From: Lachnospiraceae bacterium GAM79
GTDB lineage: Bacteria; Bacillota; Clostridia; Lachnospirales; Lachnospiraceae
Length of the DNA: 64,000 bases
Assembly (NCBI GenBank): GCA_020735665.1
Contig: CP085928.1
Coordinates: 1,970,501 to 2,034,500 of the forward strand
Direction of reading: 5' to 3'
How positions within the stretch are numbered: position 1 is the first letter of the stretch; the number at the start of each line of letters is the position of its first letter. Positions 9,149-19,574 of this stretch are shown piece after piece. The translations under genes and the position numbers were made by a program. Below the pieces are notes generated by a model. It ran no database searches. It saw only the letters and a list, made by a program, of their open reading frames with translations, and was not told where the DNA came from.

Positions 9149-9508
9149 TTAAAAGTTTTTGTTCGCAAATTTACTTGTAATTCCAGTTTCTGTTTTATAA
9201 AATCCAAAAATCAGAAAAATAATTCCAACAACTACTCCTGCAAATACGGTAGTCTGTGTAGAAATATTAAGAAGAAGTAAGGATATACACAAAACGATTT
9301 CTACCAAACCTAATGTTTTGCCAATACCAATAAAAATATTAGGTGCTATGCTTTGTGCATAATCCCAATGCTCTTGTGACTTCCGAGATGTAGGCGTATT
9401 GTATCCGTTACCGGATGTCATATCTTTTACCGGGTGCTTCTTTAAGATATATCCTACAAAAACCATAACAAAGGGTATGATGAAATTCAAAGCAATCAAT
9501 CCATACAT
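9149..9508 (-). CDS. SdpI-like membrane protein
   Basis: 119 residues with three hydrophobic segments (about 3-22, 65-85, 87-107). The GNGYNTPTSRKSQEHWDYA stretch resembles the short motif of SdpI-family proteins, where relatives provide immunity or signalling at the membrane. It is read in the direction of the mobilization genes but is separated from them by about 150 bp and has a lower GC content, so it may be cargo. No partner toxin is visible nearby. Confidence 0.5.
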   Translation of the reverse strand: MYGLIALNFIIPFVMVFVGYILKKHPVKDMTSGNGYNTPTSRKSQEHWDYAQSIAPNIFIGIGKTLGLVEIVLCISLLLLNISTQTTVFAGVVVGIIFLIFGFYKTETGITSKFANKNF

Positions 9509-9544
9509 AAAACCATCTCCTTAGATAGTGTTCGTCATTAGCTT

Positions 9545-9799
9545 TATTATACTACGGGCAGTCCTGTTTTGGAATAGATAAATTGTAAACTTGCTGGACG
9601 GGAACAGCTTGCAGCGCAAGGTGTTCCCGGGCGGCAAGTCCACAAAGGGGTAGCTGGCGCAGCCAGCGCAGGGGAAGTGTAGCGTCCCCTGTGATGATTG
9701 GAAGCAGCCGCAACGGTGCTGAAAATCATCCGCTTTCCGCAGGAAGCCCCCGGCAGGGCGCAACGCACCGGCTTGACCGGTGTATAGTTGCGCCCTTAC
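9545..9799. other. Candidate transfer origin (oriT) of the first MobL element
   Basis: No gene fits here. The stretch is GC-rich and dyad-rich. The inverted repeat CACCGG/CCGGTG (9766-9771 and 9777-9782) is directly followed by TATAGTTGCGCCCTTAC (9783-9799). MOBQ nic regions, as in RSF1010, have the core TAAGTGCGCCCT after an inverted repeat, and the second MobL element of this window has exactly that core at 38060-38071. The likely nic site overlaps the stop codon of the next gene. Confidence 0.55.
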
Positions 9800-10098
9800 T
9801 CCGTAAGGGATTCCCCGGCTACCCGCCCTTTCACGCTTTCTGCAACTATTTCCTTCATGCCACTTTGAGAAAATGCCTGTTTCAGAATGTCCATCACATC
9901 CTCGTCTGTCAGCACTTCCGGCCTTAAAAGGAAACTTTCCAGCATAGCTCCTCTGGTACAGAGCCGGTGCGTCCGTTCCTTCCGGGTAAGCTGCTTCACC
10001 TGGTGTTCCAGTATTTTTTCTTCATGCTGCGCCCGCCGCAGTCTGGCTTCGCCTTTGGCAATCTCCTGATTCAGCTTTTCCAGCTTCTCATTTATCAT
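9796..10098 (-). CDS. DUF3847-type mobilization accessory protein
   Basis: 100 residues; the first 45 are a charged coiled coil (EKLEKLNQEIAKGEARLRRA), then RKERTHRLCTRGAMLES, shared in form with RTHRLCQVGGAVESVLG of the gene at 38120. Both sit between a MobL oriT-like region and a regulator gene, so they are a conserved part of this mobilization module, perhaps an oriT-binding helper. It overlaps the upstream winged-helix gene by 4 bp (ATGA), indicating coupled translation. Confidence 0.7.
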   Translation of the reverse strand: MINEKLEKLNQEIAKGEARLRRAQHEEKILEHQVKQLTRKERTHRLCTRGAMLESFLLRPEVLTDEDVMDILKQAFSQSGMKEIVAESVKGRVAGESLTE

Positions 10099-10427
10099 GG
10101 CAGCCCTCCTTTGGGAAGCAGCGTGTAAATGCGGTTTGGTTCTCCCACACCCCGGCGCACCCGCAGGATAAGCCCGATGTCCTCCAATTCTTTCAGGGAA
10201 CGCTTCACAGTGACGGGGCTGCGGGAGAGGGCTGCCGCTAATTCCATGATAGGAAAACGGACAAACAAAATGCCGTTGCTATCCTCTATCCCTGCCGTAA
10301 GGGTGGTGTTCAGCAGACGGGCATACATGACTTTTGCTGTGCTGCTGATCGGCAGCCGAAGCATTGCGGCGGGTAGCGGCATACAAGGCGGCAGAACCGT
10401 GTCTGCGCTCATAAATTCAAATTCCAT
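10095..10427 (-). CDS. Winged-helix DNA-binding protein, replication-initiator-like
   Basis: 110 residues. LSSTAKVMYARLLN-type helix followed by FPIMELAAALSRSPVTVKRSLKELEDIGLI is a clear winged helix like the N-terminal domain of plasmid and phage replication initiators, but no further initiator domain follows. It lies between the small cysteine-rich gene (stop 10428) and the DUF3847 gene (4-bp overlap). It could be a regulator of the mobilization operon or a reduced initiator; the sequence does not decide. Confidence 0.65.
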   Translation of the reverse strand: MEFEFMSADTVLPPCMPLPAAMLRLPISSTAKVMYARLLNTTLTAGIEDSNGILFVRFPIMELAAALSRSPVTVKRSLKELEDIGLILRVRRGVGEPNRIYTLLPKGGLP

Positions 10428-10613
10428 TTAACTGATTTTCTCCTTTCGCTTGGCTCGTTTTGACAGGTAATGGGGGCAGTCTATCACGACAGCCCGGAAA
10501 CTCTGCTTGCACTTATGCTGGCACTTCCGGCACAGGTCGTTGTAGGCCACACGCCCCCGGTCATTGAGGAAGAAGGAAAGCTCCAACTTCCGTTTCTTGC
10601 TCATTCTCGGCAT
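10428..10613 (-). CDS. Small cysteine-rich conserved protein of IME replication operon
   Basis: 61 residues starting MPRMSKKRKLELSFFLNDRG at the ATG at 10613 (ribosome site AGGAGG). Cysteines in LCRKCQHKCKQSF and DCPHY suggest a zinc site. A close relative is at 17216-17410 in the second element, also directly ahead of a DNA-binding replication-type gene. The family is unnamed to me. Conservation in two otherwise different elements suggests a real function in replication or its control. Confidence 0.7.
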   Translation of the reverse strand: MPRMSKKRKLELSFFLNDRGRVAYNDLCRKCQHKCKQSFRAVVIDCPHYLSKRAKRKEKIS

Positions 10614-11060
10614 AGTGCCTCCTATCATAGAAAATCCGCCCATTTCAGCCGTAACAACGGGAACAGGCGGATAAAGGTTTTTGGTGTCATGTTTCGGGGC
10701 GATTTTCAAGGAAAATACGGCCATAGAGCCGCTTTGAAATGCCCCATAGTATTACGGACGGGGCAGACTACACCCCGCCGATTTGTCGTGTTTGGGTAGC
10801 GTTTTGGTATCAGTTCTGCCGGGTTGTCCTGCTGTCGTTCCTGCCCCTGAATCTCACAGCGGCGTTTCGTTCCCGTTGGTACGCTCGCTGCGGTCAAGGT
10901 TCCTCCATTTCCTTGCCGCAGGTCGTTGCGCTACATCGCCGGGGAGCATATCCCATCAGGCCGGTCATTCGATTGGAAATAATCCATCGATGAACTGACT
11001 TAATCATAGCTCATTTTTGAACCCTTTCCCGTATGTCCATAAAATAGGAAAACCGCCCCA
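10614..11060. other. Long divergent intergenic leader
   Basis: About 450 bp without a convincing gene, between the minus-strand replication/mobilization operon and the plus-strand regulator. On the minus strand it holds GATACCAAAACG and, nearer the gene, CCCCGAAACATGACACC; the same two blocks in the same order and similar spacing lie upstream of the cysteine-rich gene of the second element (17.42-17.58 kb). It is probably the promoter/leader of the operon, with conserved regulatory sequence. Confidence 0.45.
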
Positions 11061-11103
11061 AAATCGAAAAATTCCACGATTTCGGAACGGTATATGGTAT
11101 AAT
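11061..11103 (+). promoter_or_regulatory. Promoter and dyad operator of the XRE regulator gene
   Basis: TATAAT at 11098-11103 is a perfect -10 box 46 bp before the start codon. The inverted repeat AAATCG/CGATTT (11061-11082) covers the -35 zone, whose hexamer is poor. This looks like an autoregulated promoter bound by the adjacent XRE protein. Confidence 0.55.
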
Positions 11104-11148
11104 AAGGAATAACAGCGGCAGCCAGCCGCAGGAAGGAGCGATGTGTTT

Positions 11149-11970
11149 ATGAAAACCCGCATTTCCGTACAGGAACGCCTGAAAGATTTACGGGTGGAAC
11201 GGGGCTTGAATCTGGAAGAACTGGCACAGGAAACCGGCATTTCAAAATCAGCCCTCGGCAGTTATGAAAACGACAACGACGAATACAAGGAAATTAACCA
11301 CGGCAGCCTGTTGAAGCTGGCAGACTTCTATCAGGTGTCGGTTGACTATCTGCTCGGCCTTACCAATAATCGGAGATATGAAAACACCCCGATAGAAGAA
11401 TTACATTTGAGTGATGAAGTCGTGGAACTGCTGAAAAGTGAACGCTTCAATAACCGGCTGCTGTGTGAGATTATCTCCCATGAAAAATTTAAGGAATTGC
11501 TGGCAGACGCAGAAATCTATGTGGACGGGATAGCAACCATGCACTTCCATGACACAAACAGCTCACTGGCTGCTTTACGGGCTATGGTACTGGAAGAACA
11601 CCCCGAAGCTGCGGCAGACCGGGCAATCAAAGTGTTGGAAGCCTGTCAGATAGAGGAAGAAGATTTTTTCTGCCATGTGACGCACAAAACATGGGACGTC
11701 ATTCTCCATGATATACGCAAGGCGCACGAAAATGACAGCGAAAGTGCGCCGGATACCACGCCTGCCGATGAACTTATACGGGAAGTACAAAAGGCCATGC
11801 AATCTCCGGGGGACAGGGTTCAGCAATTCACGGAGATATTCTGCAAGGCGTTCCGGCTCAAATACAAGCGGCTCTCACAAGAGGAACGAAGCCTTTTGAA
11901 AAAGCTGTTCAAGAAATCCCCGCTGATAAAACAGTCTGGTATGAACTTCCGGCGCAGGCCGTGGAAATAA
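11149..11970 (+). CDS. XRE-family transcriptional regulator with long C-terminal domain
   Basis: 273 residues. An N-terminal helix-turn-helix (about residues 5-65: LKDLRVERGLNLEELAQETG ... YQVSVDYLLGLT) is followed by ~200 residues of unknown domain. The ATG at 11149 is preferred over the GTG at 11143 because AAGGAG is 10 bases ahead of it. It is divergent from the mobilization operon, the usual position for the repressor of an integrative element. A strong terminator follows. What it senses is not visible. Confidence 0.8.
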   Translation: MKTRISVQERLKDLRVERGLNLEELAQETGISKSALGSYENDNDEYKEINHGSLLKLADFYQVSVDYLLGLTNNRRYENTPIEELHLSDEVVELLKSERFNNRLLCEIISHEKFKELLADAEIYVDGIATMHFHDTNSSLAALRAMVLEEHPEAAADRAIKVLEACQIEEEDFFCHVTHKTWDVILHDIRKAHENDSESAPDTTPADELIREVQKAMQSPGDRVQQFTEIFCKAFRLKYKRLSQEERSLLKKLFKKSPLIKQSGMNFRRRPWK

Positions 11971-12013
11971 AAACAGCCGTTGTAGGATTTTGTTCCTACA
12001 GCGGCTGTTTTTA
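11969..12013. terminator. Bidirectional intrinsic terminator
   Basis: AAACAGCCG...GTAGG pairs with CCTAC...CGGCTGTTT around a short loop, with T-runs usable on both strands. It separates the XRE gene from the convergent lipoprotein gene. Confidence 0.85.
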
Positions 12014-12014
12014 T

Positions 12015-12440
12015 TTATGAATCTTCTCCAACAAAAGACAGGATATTTTCATCAGTTTGTAATGTAATTGTTGCGCTTTCTGAATCATCAGAATAAACTC
12101 TTGTTCCATATACGCCTGTAACAGGCTCCTCTAAATTTTCAAAAGTTAATCCGAGTTTCGAAGAAGAATTGTCAATCTTTTCAAGCGAATATGTACCTGT
12201 CCATTCTTGTTTATGAGTGTTATCTGTTAAGATAAAACTTTTTTCTTCAAAACTCAATGTCAAATCCAATACTGGTATGTCATCATGCACTGAACCTGAG
12301 AATAACATATTACCATCTAAATCAGTAATAAATTCTAAAGACCAGTTATATGATGATACCGACCGAGTTTGGGAAGAATCACACGAACATAAGCCTACAC
12401 ACATAAAAAAACATACGCATATTGCCAATAACCGTTTCAT
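12015..12440 (-). CDS. Predicted lipoprotein, unknown function
   Basis: 141 residues from the ATG at 12440. Signal peptide MKRLLAICVCFFMCVGLCSC ends in a lipobox-like LCSC, so the mature protein is probably membrane-anchored by its first cysteine. The rest is predicted beta-rich (SLEFITDLDGNMLFSGSVHD), with no recognizable family. It lies just downstream of another secreted protein gene in the same direction; the two are AT-richer than the mobilization genes and look like cargo of the first element. Confidence 0.65.
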   Translation of the reverse strand: MKRLLAICVCFFMCVGLCSCDSSQTRSVSSYNWSLEFITDLDGNMLFSGSVHDDIPVLDLTLSFEEKSFILTDNTHKQEWTGTYSLEKIDNSSSKLGLTFENLEEPVTGVYGTRVYSDDSESATITLQTDENILSFVGEDS

Positions 12441-12483
12441 TTTACCTATTACCAACCTTAATTCACAACTGTTTTGCATTTAA

Positions 12484-13011
12484 TTAGGGAAGTGTCACAG
12501 GGTAAGAAATAGCGAAAGCTCCACCGCCTGCCAAGGCATTATTAGCGGTAGCAACACCAGAAACAGAAACCGTTCCCTTATCTCCGCTATTACCTGTTCT
12601 TCCAGTATCCACATCAGTTTCGATTGTTTCTTCACCGTCGGCTAATTCTGCAAATGCCGTATTGGTGGATTTTTTGTTCATAAGCACATTAACTGTACCA
12701 GTCATACCAGTGAACTCCGGTTTTGGAGATTCATACCACGGTACATACAACTTCACATGAACTTGAATCCCATCATCCTCATCATAAGTTGCATAAGAGT
12801 TAATACGAACATTAGCGACTGCTCTTTTGGTGACACCATCGGAAATCATAACATCGGTTAAGTATCCGTCATATTCTCCAATGACTACCGGCTGTTGAGT
12901 ATCCGTTATTTCCGTTGTTGTTCCCGCTGCAAAAGCAGGAACCGCACTCACAGAAAAAAGCATACAAAACGCTACCAACGAGGTAAACAATCTTTTACTA
13001 AATTTTTTCAT
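12484..13011 (-). CDS. Secreted protein, unknown function
   Basis: 175 residues with a standard signal peptide (MKKFSKRLFTSLVAFCMLFS, cleavage near AFAAG). The mature part is a small beta-type domain (EYDGYLTDVMISDGV, VHVKLYVPWYESP) without cysteine pairs or anchoring signals. Start chosen at 13011 because GAAAGGAGC lies ahead. It precedes the lipoprotein gene by 43 bp; a joint envelope or secreted function is possible. No family is recognized. Confidence 0.65.
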   Translation of the reverse strand: MKKFSKRLFTSLVAFCMLFSVSAVPAFAAGTTTEITDTQQPVVIGEYDGYLTDVMISDGVTKRAVANVRINSYATYDEDDGIQVHVKLYVPWYESPKPEFTGMTGTVNVLMNKKSTNTAFAELADGEETIETDVDTGRTGNSGDKGTVSVSGVATANNALAGGGAFAISYPVTLP

Positions 13012-13232
13012 AAACAATGCTCCTTTCTAAAATGACCAGAACCTACATTTTTTGTATTCAGTTATTGGCAATATGCTACTAACCTGCAAGCACACTCTCA
13101 AATCATAAAATGTTTCAAATGTACTTGTTTTATTTTATGATAGCACTTATTTACATTGGGTACAATAGAAAATATACACCATTAAAATTTAATTTTTTGT
13201 GCAAATCGAATCAAATATAAAATTATATCGCT

Positions 13233-13442
13233 TTAGATATTGTCCTGTTCTAATTTAATCACATTCATAATACCACAATTCAAGGCTTCACAAATGCGAA
13301 CCAGCGTTTCCATGCTGATATTCTTTCCCTTGCCCATGTTGGCAATCATATTTGTGGTAAGACCGGCGGCAAGCCGCAAATCCTCTTTCCTCATGCCACG
13401 CTCTTTCAGTGTGTTCCATAGTGGCTGATAACTAATGTGCAT
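13233..13442 (-). CDS. Small XRE/Cro-type regulator
   Basis: 69 residues forming a single helix-turn-helix: WNTLKERGMRKEDLRLAAGL, then MSMETLVRICEALNCGIMN-like helix ending (residues ISMETLVRICEALNCGIMNV). The ATG at 13442 fits the AAAGGCGGGAA ribosome site; an upstream in-frame start would add non-conserved residues. Located between cargo genes and the second serine recombinase; such short Cro-like proteins often regulate neighbouring element genes. Confidence 0.75.
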   Translation of the reverse strand: MHISYQPLWNTLKERGMRKEDLRLAAGLTTNMIANMGKGKNISMETLVRICEALNCGIMNVIKLEQDNI

Positions 13443-13665
13443 AGGCTTCCCGCCTTTCTTTCCATCGTCAAGTGTTTTATACCCATTATAGCAGAAATCT
13501 TGCGTTTCCACAATATTTCTTGACTACACCGCCGGTTCCGTCTGGATTGTGCTTTTCCTTTCTCCGCTTTTATTACATCTAATTAGCCATGAGCTGCTTC
13601 ATGCCCTGTGACTTTGCTTATGTGTGATAAAGAAGTAATAGAAGTGTAAAAAATTTTGCCTTTCC

Positions 13666-13698
13666 TATCCGGTACTTGTCTTTGGTATCGGATAGGGC
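13666..13698 (-). terminator. Hairpin after the second serine recombinase
   Basis: CCTATCCG and CGGATAGG pair around a 17-base loop just past the stop at 13705. On the minus strand only short T-stretches follow; it may also be part of the element end. Confidence 0.5.
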
Positions 13699-13704
13699 AG
13701 GCGG

Positions 13705-15380
<1,676 letters not shown>

Positions 15381-15445
15381 TGTATAGCGGCTTCTGCTTC
15401 TTTACCGCCCGGTAAAATGACGATTTTTCTGTGCGGCTTGTAGCG

Positions 15446-15637
15446 TTAGGGCGAAAGCTGGGCTTTGTGTCCTGCGGCGGCTTCCGCCTCCAGCACTTTC
15501 ATCATCTTATCGGCTGCTGTGTCGGTGGTATCTTTTTTGAAAAAGCCGGAAACGACAAGGACGGTGTTGCCCATGCGGATCTCTGTCACGCAGTCCGGGC
15601 GGCGTTCCGGGGTGGTGTTCTGCTTGTTCTCTGCCAT
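15446..15637 (-). CDS. TnpW family small protein
   Basis: 63 residues, start at 15637 with ribosome site AGGAG. The core VTEIRMGNTVLVVSGFF and KMMKVLEAEA match the TnpW family found beside serine recombinases of Tn4451-like elements. It lies between the DnaC-like loader and the recombinase. Its role is unknown; constant association with the recombinase suggests help in recombination or its control. Confidence 0.7.
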   Translation of the reverse strand: MAENKQNTTPERRPDCVTEIRMGNTVLVVSGFFKKDTTDTAADKMMKVLEAEAAAGHKAQLSP

Positions 15638-15649
15638 AGGCAACTCCTT

Positions 15650-16489
15650 TCATTTCATCAATTCTTTTAGTCTGTTCAGCTTGGCTTGCGCCGTTTCACG
15701 GCGGAAGTTCTCTCCCGTAAAGAGGATAGGGGCGCACATTTCCAAAAGGCGGTCATAAATCCGGGCATGGGCGGTGTCCAGCGGATTTTGCAGGCTGTCC
15801 AATGTCAGATTGGTGGTAACGATTAAGGGCTTGCGGCTGCGGTAGCGGCTGTCAATCACATTGTAGACCTGTTCTAAACCGTACTCTGTGCCGCGCTCCA
15901 TTCCAAAATCATCAATGATAAGCAGAGGAAAACGGCAAAGACGCTCGATATACTCGTTGCGCCCCTCAAAGCTGGCGGTCAGGTCATTCAAAATCGCAGA
16001 GAAGTTCGTCATGCGGACAGCGACTTCCTGCTCCATGAGGGCATTAGCGATACACCCGGCAAAATAGCTTTTTCCTGTGCCGACCTTGCCCCATAGCAGA
16101 TAGCCGATATTTTCCTCGCGCATGATTTCCCAATGCTCCACATAGAAGTGTGCAATCTCCATTTGCGGGCATTTCCCGTTGTCGTTGGCGAAAGTCCATT
16201 CCTGCATGGTAGGATTGGTAAATCCCCGGCGTTTCAAGTCCTCCACGGTGTCAAGGTGCTTTCTGCGCTGTTCGGCGGCTTCACGCTCCAAACGCTGGGC
16301 TTTCTGGCAGTCACATTCTGCCGGGTGGCGGTCACGCCCAAACAGGGCGGCTTGCTTTTCCGGGAAGTAGGCTTCTTTCGGAGTGTGACACTTGCCGCAG
16401 TAAAGCAGTCCGTCCTCGCCCGTGTAGTCCTCCGGCTGTGGGGTAACAGCCGCCATATTCAAAACTCGTTCTGTAAACAGATTACTCAT
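15650..16489 (-). CDS. DnaC-like helicase loader ATPase
   Basis: 279 residues. A cysteine-containing N-terminus (YCGKCHTPKEAYFPEKQ and ECDCQKAQ) precedes an AAA+ domain with Walker A in LLWGKVGTGKSYFAG and Walker B LLIIDDFGMERG, as in DnaC/DnaI loaders. The ATG at 16489 overlaps the upstream initiator stop by 4 bp (ATGA) and has GGAGGGCG ahead. With the replisome organizer upstream it should load host helicase at the element origin. Confidence 0.85.
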   Translation of the reverse strand: MSNLFTERVLNMAAVTPQPEDYTGEDGLLYCGKCHTPKEAYFPEKQAALFGRDRHPAECDCQKAQRLEREAAEQRRKHLDTVEDLKRRGFTNPTMQEWTFANDNGKCPQMEIAHFYVEHWEIMREENIGYLLWGKVGTGKSYFAGCIANALMEQEVAVRMTNFSAILNDLTASFEGRNEYIERLCRFPLLIIDDFGMERGTEYGLEQVYNVIDSRYRSRKPLIVTTNLTLDSLQNPLDTAHARIYDRLLEMCAPILFTGENFRRETAQAKLNRLKELMK

Positions 16490-17226
16490 AAGCTCTCGCC
16501 CTCCTTGCAGGCGTATTCGGGTATGCCCTGTTTCGGGGCAGCCTTTGCGGTATCGTCTGCCGCCCATCTGCGGATAGTGGCGGCGTGGTTTTTATATTTC
16601 TTGCCCGTGGACGCGATATAGCCGGAAAGCCGCTCAATGTAGTACGCCCATTTTTCGGGCAGCTCCGCTTGCAGTTCGGAAAGCTCCGTATCAGTCAGAA
16701 ATACATTCTCATATCTGCCATAGCTGCGGGCGATGGCTTGTCCCTTTAACTCTCCCTCTTTTTCTAACTCTATATCTATCTCTTTCTTTATCTCTATCTC
16801 TGGTGGACGAATGTCGGACAAATGTCCGCCATTTGTCCGCGGCGGCAAAAGTGCCTTATTTTCAAGCCTTGCGGCGCGTTTCCGTTCCGCTTCGGTAGAG
16901 GATTGACCGATCATCAGCTCGATGTCGGTCATATAAAGCAGCCCGCAGTCAAGCTGCTCCACAAGCCCTAACTGCTGGAAGATGGCTAATGCCCGTTCCA
17001 CCGTCCCGATTTGGTGACGGGTCAGCGTGGCTATCATCTGGGCGGTATAGGGGATATGCTCGTCAAGCTGCAATCTGCCGCCATTTTTCAGCGATTTTAA
17101 GTACAGCTTCAAGAGGATATTGGAATACAAAATCCCGTCTTTCATGTCCTCCAACAGCACAATGGAATCGCTGTCGAAGAAGTTTTCTTTCAGTTTGAGG
17201 TAGTAATATTTGCGGTTATCTGCCAT
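16486..17226 (-). CDS. Replisome organizer / replication initiator
   Basis: 246 residues from the ATG at 17226 (GGAGGACACC upstream). The start MADNRKYYYLKLKENFFDSD and the following winged helix (DGILYSNILLKLYLKSLKNG) are typical of phage-type replisome organizers that bind the origin. The middle is a low-complexity Lys/Glu stretch (PEIEIKKEIDIELEKEGE), and the C-terminus is helical. Coupled to the DnaC-like loader. The origin itself is not evident; in relatives it can lie inside the gene. Confidence 0.78.
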   Translation of the reverse strand: MADNRKYYYLKLKENFFDSDSIVLLEDMKDGILYSNILLKLYLKSLKNGGRLQLDEHIPYTAQMIATLTRHQIGTVERALAIFQQLGLVEQLDCGLLYMTDIELMIGQSSTEAERKRAARLENKALLPPRTNGGHLSDIRPPEIEIKKEIDIELEKEGELKGQAIARSYGRYENVFLTDTELSELQAELPEKWAYYIERLSGYIASTGKKYKNHAATIRRWAADDTAKAAPKQGIPEYACKEGESL

Positions 17227-17410
17227 TGGCGGTGTCCTCCCTGTGTTTCCATCTCTTAGAGAAATACCGGGGGCAGAGGACGATAATCGCCCGGAAGCTC
17301 TGCTTGCAGCCGTGTGTGCAGCCCCGGCAAAGGTCATTGTAGGTAATACGGTTTCGGTGGTTGAGGAAAAAGCTCCATTCCAACCGCCGCTTTTTGCTCA
17401 TGCGTGGCAT
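17216..17410 (-). CDS. Small cysteine-rich conserved protein, second copy
   Basis: 64 residues starting MPRMSKKRRLEWSFFLNHRN, with LCRGCTHGCKQSF and LCPRYFSKR. It is the close relative of the protein at 10428-10613: same length, same cysteine spacing, and likewise next to a DNA-binding replication gene, which it overlaps by 11 bp. Probably a zinc-binding protein; no family name is known to me. Confidence 0.72.
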   Translation of the reverse strand: MPRMSKKRRLEWSFFLNHRNRITYNDLCRGCTHGCKQSFRAIIVLCPRYFSKRWKHREDTANGR

Positions 17411-17584
17411 TTCTCGCTCCTTTCTGCCGTTTCCGCTGGTATAAGCGGATAGGTCGGTAAAAATGTAGTTTCTCGGTGTCATTTTCGGGGATTTCCTGCG
17501 CTGTGCACCCCGTTTCAAAGGTGGGCAGTATTGCGGATAGGGTGCAGGGCATATCCCCGTTTTGGTATCGTTTCGGGGCGGTTT

Positions 17585-19213
17585 TTAACGCTCATGTTCG
17601 TGCTTTTTCTCTCTGTCTTTCTCGCCTTGCAGGATTTGAGAAAGATTGCTTTTCACGGTATGCAGCTCCTTGACACGGGCTCTTTTCTCCCGGTATTCGT
17701 TGTAATGGGCGTTCTTTTCGGCGGTAAGCCGTTCGATTTCCGCTTGCAGGGCTTTATGGCTTGGCAGCTTGGAAACGCCATGCGCCCGAAAATAACGGGT
17801 GGCTGCGTCCGCTATGATAAAATCGCTTTCGTGCCGTTCCCGGTAGGCGCTGCGGGCTTTTTCCGTTTTCTGCGCTTTCAGACCGTCACGGGCAGGCTTG
17901 GTCTTGGCATAGGCAAGCACCTGTGTCTGAAGCTCCTTTTTCTCCCGGATAGCAGCGTCCAGGGCTTTCAGCTTGGCGGTGCTGTCCTGTAAATCCGCAT
18001 TGGCGGATACAAGGGCTGCGTCCAGCTCCTCCGGCGAATAGCCGTACTGCCCGTAGGCGGCAACGGTAGCCGCCATTTGTTTCAGATTGTGGACTGCCGC
18101 CCAGCAATCATAGCCCGCGCCCTTTCCCTCCGCTCGCTTCGCTGCCCGGTCAACCATGCGCTGAATACCGTCCTTTTCCGGGGTGGTTTGGACAGCTTTT
18201 TTGCCCTGCAAACGCTCCCTTATGTTGCGGGGGTATTCGGGTACGGTTGCGGTCTGCTCGGCGGCTCTGTGGGCGTTCTGTTCCAAAAGGGCAAGAACGG
18301 CAGCGCGGTCAAAATCATCTCCCAGCTTGCGGGCGGTAATGGGCTTTGTCCTGTCCGGCGTGAGGTAGGATAGCCGCCCTCGGCTCTCCTTGACAGTCAC
18401 GCCCTGTTGCAAGAGAACGGCGGCGAACTCGCCATAGCTTGCGGCAGAGGACAGCGCGGTGCGTATGGTCTGCCGCAATTTTTCCTTGTCTGTTTCAAAC
18501 TTCGTGGGCTTGGCTGGCTGCTCCTCGGCTGGCAAGGCAGCAGCTTCCTTGTCCAGCTTTGCCTGCCCTTTCCGCTGCGCCCAATACTCACGCTCGGTAA
18601 TGCGGTTTTTGCTGCCATGCAAAAGGTCGATTTGATAGAGATTTTCCCGGTGGCACAGCTCCATGACTTCGGCTTTGAAGTATTCCATCGCCGCGTCTGT
18701 GCAGCGGTGTTTGCACCCGGTGCGGGTGTCTGCCGGTCTGTCCATGTAAGGCAGGAACGGAACTTCCTCTATCCGCAGAGAATTGATAACGATATGCACA
18801 TGGATATTGCCGCTGTGGTTGTGTCCGTCCGGGTGGGTGCAGACAATGGCTTGGTGTCCGGGAAACTGCTTCCGGCAAAATTCCTCGCCCAACGCCTGCG
18901 CCCGGTCTACGGTCAAACCGTTGTCCACCGCGTCCCGTGGGTCAAAGCTGATAATGTAGTGGTGGCTTTTTACATCTTCCCGCTTCTGGTTCTTCCCATA
19001 GCGGAGATTGGAGCGCATACAGGCAACGGCAAAATCCTCGTCGCCGCAGTTCAGCGTGGCTATTCGATAGTCCTCCCTGAGCATGAGCCGCCCGTTTTCA
19101 TCAAGGGTGGGCTTCATGGTAAACTCGTCATGTTCAAAGGTGAGGTACTGCTCGGCTGCGCCATAATCCGCATTTTTAGAGCTGATATGTTTGAATGTTG
19201 CCAACAGCGTCAC
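17585..19213 (-). CDS. Relaxase/mobilization nuclease (MOBP family)
   Basis: 542 residues. The relaxase domain has HHYIISFDPRDA and the metal-binding HUH segment HPDGHNHSGNIHVHIVINS (about residues 150-168), characteristic of MOBP relaxases. The C-terminal third is charged coiled coil. It overlaps mobC by 38 bp. Together they would nick the transfer origin of the second element, which probably lies upstream of mobC (19.6-20.0 kb). It is from a different relaxase class than the two MobL proteins of the window. Confidence 0.85.
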   Translation of the reverse strand: MTLLATFKHISSKNADYGAAEQYLTFEHDEFTMKPTLDENGRLMLREDYRIATLNCGDEDFAVACMRSNLRYGKNQKREDVKSHHYIISFDPRDAVDNGLTVDRAQALGEEFCRKQFPGHQAIVCTHPDGHNHSGNIHVHIVINSLRIEEVPFLPYMDRPADTRTGCKHRCTDAAMEYFKAEVMELCHRENLYQIDLLHGSKNRITEREYWAQRKGQAKLDKEAAALPAEEQPAKPTKFETDKEKLRQTIRTALSSAASYGEFAAVLLQQGVTVKESRGRLSYLTPDRTKPITARKLGDDFDRAAVLALLEQNAHRAAEQTATVPEYPRNIRERLQGKKAVQTTPEKDGIQRMVDRAAKRAEGKGAGYDCWAAVHNLKQMAATVAAYGQYGYSPEELDAALVSANADLQDSTAKLKALDAAIREKKELQTQVLAYAKTKPARDGLKAQKTEKARSAYRERHESDFIIADAATRYFRAHGVSKLPSHKALQAEIERLTAEKNAHYNEYREKRARVKELHTVKSNLSQILQGEKDREKKHEHER

Positions 19214-19574
19214 CTACCTTTCGCAGGACTTCAAACTTCAAGGCAGCAAGGTCAGAAATGGCGGCGCGGACTTCAACGGACAGGGCGTTGTATGGTGTGC
19301 CGTACTCGTTGAGGGCGCGGGCAATCTGATTGAGGTTGCCACCGATTTTTCCGTATTCGGCGGTCAGCCTGCCAACGGCGGACAACAGTTCATCATTGAC
19401 CGGGGAAACGGTAACGATGGGGCGAATGGTCGCCCGTGTAATGGCTTGCCGGATAAATTCGGCTTGGCTCATGTCATAGTGTTTCAGCCGCTCGGTAAAG
19501 TCGGCGTATTCTTCCTCGGTCATGCGGGTTTTGACCACATGGCAGCGGTGGGGTGTGTTGTATTTTTTCTTCAA
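19176..19574 (-). CDS. mobC: MobC-like mobilization accessory protein (TTG start)
   Basis: 132 residues. RMTEEEYADFTERLKHYDM is a ribbon-helix-helix DNA-binding start and NLNQIARALNEYGTP is the MobC C-terminal signature. A TTG at 19574, 7 bases after AAAGGAGG, is the best start; reading further to an ATG at 19640 adds non-conserved residues. MobC proteins bind oriT and help the relaxase open the DNA. Co-transcribed and overlapping with the relaxase gene. Confidence 0.8.
   Translation of the reverse strand: MKKKYNTPHRCHVVKTRMTEEEYADFTERLKHYDMSQAEFIRQAITRATIRPIVTVSPVNDELLSAVGRLTAEYGKIGGNLNQIARALNEYGTPYNALSVEVRAAISDLAALKFEVLRKVGDAVGNIQTYQL

Noticed and set aside
13666-13698. Tandem attachment site between the two serine-recombinase elements
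   Set aside because: I could not match the sequence here to the outer junctions at 3.2 and 22.7 kb, so the boundary between the elements stays open.
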